The position numbers and the translations under genes are program-made. From positions 165,389 through 229,388 of the forward strand of contig NZ_BOOY01000016.1 in NCBI RefSeq assembly GCF_016863475.1: a stretch of DNA of 64,000 nt. The letters are read 5' to 3'. Below the pieces are notes generated by a model. It was not told the origin of the DNA. It saw only the letters and a list, made by a program, of their open reading frames with translations, and did not search any database. Positions 58,905 through 64,000 of the stretch are shown here, piece by piece. Numbering within the stretch: position 1 is the first letter of the stretch; the number at the start of each line of letters is the position of its first letter. This DNA is from Spirilliplanes yamanashiensis (GTDB lineage: Bacteria > Actinomycetota > Actinomycetes > Mycobacteriales > Micromonosporaceae).

Positions 58905-59441
58905 ATGATGGGCTGGCCGTTCCCGGACGACGGGTACCCGGACTGGGCGCGCCGCCGGCTGCCGCCGGCGGACGACCCGGACGTGCGGCTCACGTACCGG
59001 GTGGCGCAGGAGCTGGCCGCCGACGAGCTGTTGCGCGGTCAGCGCATCACCGTCGAGGTGCAGCAGGGGGTGGTGCTGCTCACCGGCTCGGTCGACGGCG
59101 AGCGGGCCCGCGCGACGGCCGGGTCGGCGGCGCGGGCCGTCGCCGGTGTCCGCGACGTCAGCAACGCCCTGCGCGTGCCGGGCGCCGGCGGTGCGGCGCC
59201 CGGCACGGGTGTGCCGCGGTTCGAGGACGTGGTGGACGGGCTGCGCGTCGCCGAGCGGCGCCGGTGGCCGCGGCGGGCCGCAGTGGCGGTGCCGGCGGCC
59301 GTGGTGTGGGCGGCGCTGTGCGTGCTGATGGTGGAGTTCGGCGCGCTCGGCGTCGCGGTCACCTGCGTGGCGGTCGCGGTGACGGCGACCGCCGTGGCCG
59401 GTTCACGCCGGCAGCGGGCCGGCGGTGCCGACCGGCGGTGA
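58905..59441 (+). CDS. BON-domain protein with C-terminal membrane segments
   Basis: Predicted 178 residues. A BON domain (about 25-90: 'RVAQELAADELLRGQRITVE', 'VQQGVVLLTGSVDGERARAT', 'VRDVSNALRVP') is followed by a Gly/Ala linker and two hydrophobic segments near 125-165. BON domains bind phospholipid or glycans and stabilise envelopes under stress. ATG 58905 has GGAGG upstream; ATG 58908 is an alternative. Its last 39 bases overlap the convergent hibernation-type gene. Confidence 0.82.
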   Translation: MMGWPFPDDGYPDWARRRLPPADDPDVRLTYRVAQELAADELLRGQRITVEVQQGVVLLTGSVDGERARATAGSAARAVAGVRDVSNALRVPGAGGAAPGTGVPRFEDVVDGLRVAERRRWPRRAAVAVPAAVVWAALCVLMVEFGALGVAVTCVAVAVTATAVAGSRRQRAGGADRR

Positions 59442-59753
59442 CGGCGGGCCCTGGGCGGGGCGGCGGCGCATCCGGCGCAGGCGCGCCCGCAGGCGTTCCT
59501 GGAGCCGGTCGACCGCCTCGGTCATCGTCTCGCCGGCCGCGTGGACGTGCACCGGCACCCCGCCGACGTCCACCTGGGCGCCGGCGTACTCGCCGTGGCC
59601 GGTGGAGTCGAGGGTGACCCGGGCGAACGGCACCGGGGCCGGCGCGTGCCGCAGGGCGGCGCCGAGCTTCGCCACGGCGTAGTCCCGGGCGGGTGCGGGG
59701 ACGGGACCGTGGGTGCGGACGCTGGGCGTGAGCTCCGCGCTGACGAGGACCAT
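59403..59753 (-). CDS. S30AE (HPF/RaiA)-like ribosome-associated protein
   Basis: Predicted 116 residues. 'YAVAKLGAALRHAPAPVPFA', 'VTLDSTGHGEYAGAQVDVGG', 'VPVHVHAAGETMTEAVDRLQ' and 'ERLRARLRRMRRR' give the beta-alpha-beta-beta-beta-alpha order and basic C-terminal helix of ribosome-hibernation/YfiA proteins. It is shorter than full-length HPF, lacking the dimerisation domain, and ends in a Pro-rich tail. ATG 59753 has GGGAGG six bases upstream. Stress-linked by family. Confidence 0.78.
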   Translation of the reverse strand: MVLVSAELTPSVRTHGPVPAPARDYAVAKLGAALRHAPAPVPFARVTLDSTGHGEYAGAQVDVGGVPVHVHAAGETMTEAVDRLQERLRARLRRMRRRPAQGPPSPPVGTAGPLPA

Positions 59754-59946
59754 GACGACCTCCCGAGGTTCTGAAGCGGCGCCGGATCACCGGCCCACGA
59801 TCATGATCGAACGCGGGTCGCGGGCCCGGGCAGTGCCACAGGGCCGGGCCGGGGGGACCTTCGGCCCGCCGCCGCGCGGCGGCGATCACCACGGAAAAGG
59901 TCTACATTGACGAACGTCGGTGTCCGGCGGAAGAGCGGACGAGCAC

Positions 59947-61410
59947 ATGGCGAGGAACGGTTCCGGCTCCGTGTGGCGGCGCCTGCCCGTCGACCGCATC
60001 GAGGAGATCGAGGCGGCCAGCGGCGCGGGGCAGCTGACCAAGAGCCTCGGCCTGTGGCAGCTCACGGCGATCGGCGTCGGCGGCATCATCGGCGTCGGGA
60101 TCTTCTCGCTCGCCGGGCTGGTCGCGCACGGCGACGAGGACAACCCGGGCGTCGGCCCCGCCGTGCTCATCGCGTTCCTCATCGCGGGCCTGGCGTCGGC
60201 GGCGGCCGCGCTGTCGTACGCGGAGTTCGCCGGCATGATCCCGCGGGCGGGGTCGGCGTACACCTACGGCTACGTCGCGCTGGGCGAGCTGATCGGGTGG
60301 TTCATCGGCTGGGACCTGCTGCTGGAGTACGTGGCCATCGTCGCCGTCGTCGCGATCGGCATCTCCGGTTACCTGGACGCGTTCCTGGACGGCTTCGGGG
60401 TGGCCCTGCCGCAGTCGATCACGGCGAGCGCCGAGGAGGGCGGGGTCGTCAACCTGCCGGCGATGCTCATCTGCCTGCTCGTGACGTTCATCCTGAGCCG
60501 GGGCACCCGGACGTTCGGCCGGTTCGAGCTGGTCGCCGTCGGCATCAAGATCCTGCTGATCCTGTTCATCATCGGGCTGGGCGTCTTCTACATCGAGACG
60601 GGCAACTACGACCCGTTCCTGCCGGCCGGGTTCGGGCCGGTGCTCACGGGCGCCGCCACGGTGTTCTTCGCGGTGTTCGGCTACGACGCCATGAGCACCG
60701 CCGCCGAGGAGGCGGAAGACGGCCGCAAGCACATGCCGCGCGCGATCATCCTGTCGCTGGTCATCGCGATGACGCTGTACGTCGCGGCGACGCTCGTGCT
60801 GACGGGCATGCAGCGGTACACCGAGATCGACCCGGAGGCGGGCTTCGCGTCGGCGTTCACGGGCGTGGGGCTTCCGGTCATCGCCGGCATCATCTCGGTG
60901 TTCGCGGTGCTGTCGATCCTCACCGTGATGCTGACGTTCCTGCTCGGCGTCACCCGGGTGTGGTTCTCGATGAGCCGCGACGGGCTGCTGCCGCTGTGGT
61001 TCGCGCGGGTCGACCGGCACGGCACCCCGCAGCGCGTCACCTGGATCGCCGGCATCGGCTCGGCGCTGCTCGCCGGGGTGTTCCCGATCCGCGAGGTCGC
61101 CGACCTGACCAACATCGGCATCCTGTCGGCGTTCATCGTGGTGTGCGTGGCGGTCATCCTGTTCCGCTACACCCGCCCGGACACGCCGCGGTCGTTCCGG
61201 CTGCCGTGGATGCCCGTGGTGCCCGCGTTCGGCGTGCTCGCCTCCCTGTTCCTGATCCTGCAGCTGCACTGGGAGACGTGGCTGCGATTCGCGATCTGGC
61301 TGGTCATCGGCCTGGTCATCTACTTCGCCTACGGGCGCCGGCACTCCCTGCTGAACCCGGACAGCCCGCACCACCCCGGCGCGCCGGCCCCGGACCGCAC
61401 GCCGGGTTGA
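59947..61410 (+). CDS. APC-superfamily amino acid permease
   Basis: Predicted 487 residues with about twelve to thirteen spans. 'AIGVGGIIGVGIFSLAGLVA' and 'SYAEFAGMIPRAGSAYTYGY' are the first and second conserved blocks, 'FFAVFGYDAMSTAAEEAEDG' the sixth, 'RVWFSMSRDGLLPLWFARV' the late block, as in cationic amino acid transporters. ATG 59947 is preferred (GGACGAG seven bases before); GTG 59920 adds nine residues and lies close to a TACATT hexamer at 59903-59908 that could be its -10. SMP-30 gene follows after 29 bases. Confidence 0.9.
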   Translation: MARNGSGSVWRRLPVDRIEEIEAASGAGQLTKSLGLWQLTAIGVGGIIGVGIFSLAGLVAHGDEDNPGVGPAVLIAFLIAGLASAAAALSYAEFAGMIPRAGSAYTYGYVALGELIGWFIGWDLLLEYVAIVAVVAIGISGYLDAFLDGFGVALPQSITASAEEGGVVNLPAMLICLLVTFILSRGTRTFGRFELVAVGIKILLILFIIGLGVFYIETGNYDPFLPAGFGPVLTGAATVFFAVFGYDAMSTAAEEAEDGRKHMPRAIILSLVIAMTLYVAATLVLTGMQRYTEIDPEAGFASAFTGVGLPVIAGIISVFAVLSILTVMLTFLLGVTRVWFSMSRDGLLPLWFARVDRHGTPQRVTWIAGIGSALLAGVFPIREVADLTNIGILSAFIVVCVAVILFRYTRPDTPRSFRLPWMPVVPAFGVLASLFLILQLHWETWLRFAIWLVIGLVIYFAYGRRHSLLNPDSPHHPGAPAPDRTPG

Positions 61411-61439
61411 GCCGCGCGGCGGCGGGCACAACGGAGGGC

Positions 61440-62330
61440 ATGACGAACCTGACGGCGCTCGGCGCCGACCGGCTGGAACTGGGCGAGGGCGGCCGCTGGG
61501 ACGGCGAGCGGGTGGTGCTGGTCGACATCCCGGCCGGGCGCCTGCTCACCACCGCGACGCCGCTGCGGCCGGGCGCCGGGGCGCTGACCGAGCTGGCCCG
61601 GCTGCCGGAGCCGCTGGCCGCCGTCGCCCCGGTGGCGGACCGGCCCGGCACCTGGCTGGCCGCGACCGGCACCGGCTTCGCGCTGCTCGGCCCCGACGGC
61701 CGGGCCACCCCGGTGGCGAGCCCCGAACCGGTGACGGCCAAGCCGTGGCGGATGAACGACGCCGTCGCCGACCGGGCCGGGCGGTTCTGGGCGGGCAGCA
61801 TGGCGTGCGACCAGTCGCCGCGCGGCGGCGCCCTGTACCGGCTCGACCCGGACGGCACCGTGCGCACCGTGCTGCGCGGCCTGACCATCGGCAACGGCCC
61901 GGCGTTCAGCCTCGACGGCCGGACGATGTACCTGTCGGACACCCCGCTCGGCCACGTCGACGCGTTCGACGTGGACCCGGCCACCGGCGAGCTGAGCGGC
62001 CGGCGGCCGTTCCTGCGGCTGGCCGCCGCCGAGGGCCACCCGGACGGCCTCACCGTCGACGCCGAGGACCACCTGTGGGTGGCCCTGTTCGGCGCGGGCG
62101 AGGTGCGCCGCGTCCGCCCCGACGGCACCGTGGACCGCCGGGTGACGGTGCCGGCCCGGCAACCGACGAGCGTCTGCCTGGCCGGCACGATGCTGATGGT
62201 GACGAGCGGCCGCGGCGGCCTGGACGACCCGGGCGACGCCGACGGCGCGGTGCTCGTCGGCGACGCCGGGGTGGCCGGCGTGCCCGTGCTGCCGGTGCGC
62301 GTGGCACTCGGCGAGGCCCGGCGGCCGTAG
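61440..62330 (+). CDS. SMP-30/gluconolactonase-family protein
   Basis: Predicted 296-residue six-bladed propeller. Metal-binding residues appear in 'LGEGGRWDGERVVLVDIPAG', 'KPWRMNDAVADRAGRFWAGS' (Asn-Asp), 'GNGPAFSLDGRTMYLSDTPL' (Asn..Asp) and 'GHPDGLTVDAEDHLWVALF' (Asp). These four sites define SMP-30 lactonases. ATG 61440 has GGAGG five bases upstream. Linked to the permease gene; substrate unknown, a sugar lactone is typical. Confidence 0.92.
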   Translation: MTNLTALGADRLELGEGGRWDGERVVLVDIPAGRLLTTATPLRPGAGALTELARLPEPLAAVAPVADRPGTWLAATGTGFALLGPDGRATPVASPEPVTAKPWRMNDAVADRAGRFWAGSMACDQSPRGGALYRLDPDGTVRTVLRGLTIGNGPAFSLDGRTMYLSDTPLGHVDAFDVDPATGELSGRRPFLRLAAAEGHPDGLTVDAEDHLWVALFGAGEVRRVRPDGTVDRRVTVPARQPTSVCLAGTMLMVTSGRGGLDDPGDADGAVLVGDAGVAGVPVLPVRVALGEARRP

Positions 62331-62357
62331 CGGTCCTCCACAGCGGACGGCGCGGCA

Positions 62358-62386
62358 TTGCCCCGGGCGCCGCGCCGTCCTACGGT
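62358..62386 (+). promoter_or_regulatory. Leaderless promoter of the ferredoxin-NADP reductase gene
   Basis: TTGCCC (62358-62363), 17 bases, TACGGT (62381-62386), then six bases to ATG 62393. No Shine-Dalgarno. The same TACGGTCGG bases precede the epimerase start at 2926. Confidence 0.55.
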
Positions 62387-62392
62387 CGGGCC

Positions 62393-63364
62393 ATGGCGGA
62401 GGTGGACCTGGCGGTCGTCGGGGCGGGCCCGGCCGGGCTGTTCGGCGCGTACTACGCCGGGTTCCGGGGGCTGTCCGTCGCGGTCGTCGACACGCTGCCG
62501 GAGCCGGGCGGGCAGATCTCCGCCATGTACCCGGAGAAGATGATCTTCGACGTGGCCGGTTTCCCGGCCGTCCGCGGCCGCGACCTGGTGGCCGGGCTCG
62601 TCGCCCAGGCCGACCAGTTCCGGCCCGCGTACCGGCTCGGGGTGCTGGCCGAGACGCTCGACTACCTGCCCGACGGCCGGCCCGTGCTCGGGCTGTCCGG
62701 CGGCGAGCGGCTCACCTGCGGGGCGGTGCTCATCACCGGCGGGCTGGGCAGCTTCACCGCCCGGCCGCTGCCCGCCGCCGACGCGTTCGCCGGCGCGGGA
62801 GTGCTGTACTTCGTCCCGCACCTGGACGACCTCGCCGGCCGCCGGGTCGTCATCGTCGGCGGCGGCGACTCCGCGTTCGACTGGGCCGCCGCGCTGCGGC
62901 CGGTGGCGGCGTCGGTGACGCTCGTGCACCGCCGCGACCGGTTCCGCGCCCACGCGGGCAGCATCGCCCGGGTGCAGGCACTCGACGTCGAGATCATCGT
63001 CAACGCCGAGGTGAGCCGCCTCGTCGGCGACGAGCGGGTCACCGCCGTCGAGGTGACGCCCCGCGGCGGGCCGCCCCGGCTGCTGGCCGCCGACGCCGTC
63101 GTGGCGGCGCTCGGGTTCACCGCCGACCTCGGCCCGCTCGCCCGGTGGGGGCTGACGCTCGACCGGCGGCACATCGTCGTGGACACCACGATGGCGACGA
63201 ACCTGCCGCGGGTGTTCGCCGCCGGCGACGTCAACGACTACCGGGGCAAGGTGCGGCTGATCGCCGTCGGGTTCGGCGAGGCGGCCACCGCCGTCAACAA
63301 CGCCGCCGTCGTCATCGACCCCGCCCTGCACCTGTTCCCCGGCCACTCCTCCGACCAGGGCTGA
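62393..63364 (+). CDS. Thioredoxin-reductase-like ferredoxin-NADP reductase
   Basis: Predicted 323 residues with two Rossmann folds. FAD motif 'VVGAGPAGLFGAYYA' at the N-terminus, 'EPGGQISAMYPEKMIFDVAG' near 40, NADP motif 'VVIVGGGDSAFDWAAAL' near 155 and 'RVFAAGDVNDYRGKVRLIAV' near 275. The redox CxxC of thioredoxin reductase is absent, so it is of the ferredoxin-NADP reductase (YumC) subgroup. Start is supported by the leaderless promoter. Convergent with the esterase gene, four bases between stops. Confidence 0.92.
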   Translation: MAEVDLAVVGAGPAGLFGAYYAGFRGLSVAVVDTLPEPGGQISAMYPEKMIFDVAGFPAVRGRDLVAGLVAQADQFRPAYRLGVLAETLDYLPDGRPVLGLSGGERLTCGAVLITGGLGSFTARPLPAADAFAGAGVLYFVPHLDDLAGRRVVIVGGGDSAFDWAAALRPVAASVTLVHRRDRFRAHAGSIARVQALDVEIIVNAEVSRLVGDERVTAVEVTPRGGPPRLLAADAVVAALGFTADLGPLARWGLTLDRRHIVVDTTMATNLPRVFAAGDVNDYRGKVRLIAVGFGEAATAVNNAAVVIDPALHLFPGHSSDQG

Positions 63365-63368
63365 GGCG

Positions 63369-64000
63369 CTACCGGGCGGCCAGCCAGTCCAGCGCGCGCC
63401 CGGCGACCGCGGCCGGCACCTCGTGGCCGCCGTCGAACTCGTCGTACGCCACGCGGTAGCCGGCGTCGCGCAGCGCCGGCACCAGGCGGCGGCTGCACCG
63501 GTCGACCGGCAGCACCCGGTCCGCGCGGCCGTGCGACACGTACAGCGCCGGTGCGCCCGCCCGCCCGGCCGGGGCGGCGAAGCCCGGCGAGAACGCCAGC
63601 ACCGCGTCGAACACGTCGCCGTTGGCCAGCCCGAGCGACAGCGCGTACGAGGCGCCGTCGGAGAACCCGCCGATCGCCACGGCCGGCACGGGGCACGCGC
63701 CGAGCACCCGGTCCAGGCCGTGCTGCACCCGGGTCACGTCCGGGCCGTACCCGGCGCCGATCACGTCCCAGGTCACCTCCGCGGACTGCGGGGCGAACAG
63801 CGTCAGCCCCCGCTCGTCGGCGTACGGCAGCAGCAGCCGCAGCGCGTCCGCGGCCGTGCCGCCCGCCCCGTGCAGCAGCACGACGAGCCGCCGCGCCGGG
63901 GTGCGCGGAACGTACCAGAGGCCGTGCGGCGCCCCGCCCAGGTCGACGGTGCTGCGGCCCGGCGGCGGCGTCGCCGTGCCGTCACCGGCGGGCGGCCGCC
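63369..64000 (-). CDS. Phospholipase/carboxylesterase-type hydrolase (cut by window edge)
   Basis: At least 210 codons; the frame is open to the right edge with no good start in view, so the N-terminus is missing. 'RRLVVLLHGAGGTAADALRL' carries the oxyanion HGAGG, 'IGGFSDGASYALSLGL' the nucleophile Ser in GFSDG, 'VSHGRADRVLPVDRCSRRL' the Asp and 'FDGGHEVPAAVAGRALDWL' the His. This is the Abhydrolase_2/LpqC-like esterase layout. The visible N-terminal part ('DGTATPPPGRSTVDLGGAPH') suggests an exported or linker region. Confidence 0.85.
   Translation of the reverse strand, partial: RPPAGDGTATPPPGRSTVDLGGAPHGLWYVPRTPARRLVVLLHGAGGTAADALRLLLPYADERGLTLFAPQSAEVTWDVIGAGYGPDVTRVQHGLDRVLGACPVPAVAIGGFSDGASYALSLGLANGDVFDAVLAFSPGFAAPAGRAGAPALYVSHGRADRVLPVDRCSRRLVPALRDAGYRVAYDEFDGGHEVPAAVAGRALDWLAAR

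Overview
The window is very GC-rich DNA (roughly three quarters G+C by eye) with actinobacterial hallmarks: GTG and TTG starts, dense 4-base ATGA/GTGA gene overlaps, leaderless promoters, an MptB-type mannosyltransferase, GAF-ANTAR regulators, two transmembrane Ser/Thr kinases, a class F sortase and a DtxR-type iron box. A filamentous actinomycete, plausibly Micromonosporaceae, is my inference; nothing here proves the genus. I see no rRNA, tRNA, CRISPR array, insertion sequence or prophage. No stretch above 300 bases lacks a gene.

1-5600: a divergent envelope/sugar locus. Leftward run GT2 glycosyltransferase, DUF2064 nucleotidyltransferase-like protein, SAM methyltransferase and a membrane molybdopterin oxidoreductase cut by the left edge; rightward NAD-epimerase and a polytopic membrane protein. 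5641-19350: a complete L-rhamnose regulon. A ten-gene leftward operon encodes the ABC importer (rhaS, rhaT, rhaP, rhaQ), isomerase, fused aldolase/lactaldehyde dehydrogenase, rhamnulokinase and the LutABC L-lactate oxidation complex, so rhamnose can be carried to DHAP and pyruvate. A divergent LacI regulator and mutarotase flank it, with a perfect TGAAACGTTTCA operator between.

19347-21131: partner-switching genes (GAF-SpoIIE phosphatase and RsbW-like kinase). 21212-26113: an iron-regulated siderophore operon (ATPase, binding protein, fused double permease, siderophore-interacting reductase) driven by a leaderless promoter overlapped by an iron box. 26114-37440: mixed genes: a secreted-protein remnant, MFS, orphan response regulator, ATP-dependent DNA ligase, MptB, winged-helix protein, ArsR/AHSA1 pair, DUF4287, RibD-like reductase, YCII/COG4941 sigma pair and a hybrid-sensor kinase.

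37648-39721: stress genes. The AI-2E transporter and CsbD genes each carry a GNNT-N15-GGGTAC promoter like the sigma-B class of Streptomyces; the RsbW-like gene at 20691 has a similar one. 39722-48645: a surface and polysaccharide section: a decayed quinone oxidoreductase, a Ser/Thr kinase with a CBM2-like exterior domain, a PRC-barrel protein, a secreted lectin/PL7 lyase with a changed catalytic motif, a second Ser/Thr kinase, and a three-gene run of duplicated helical secreted protein, class F sortase and VWA-like membrane protein.

48668-64000: a degenerate sigma-like protein, two coupled GAF-ANTAR regulators, alpha/beta hydrolase, two APC permeases, a PucR regulator divergent from a ferredoxin reductase/DesA3-type desaturase pair, DoxX, SRPBCC and small membrane proteins, BON and ribosome-hibernation-type proteins, an SMP-30 protein, a ferredoxin-NADP reductase and an esterase cut by the right edge.
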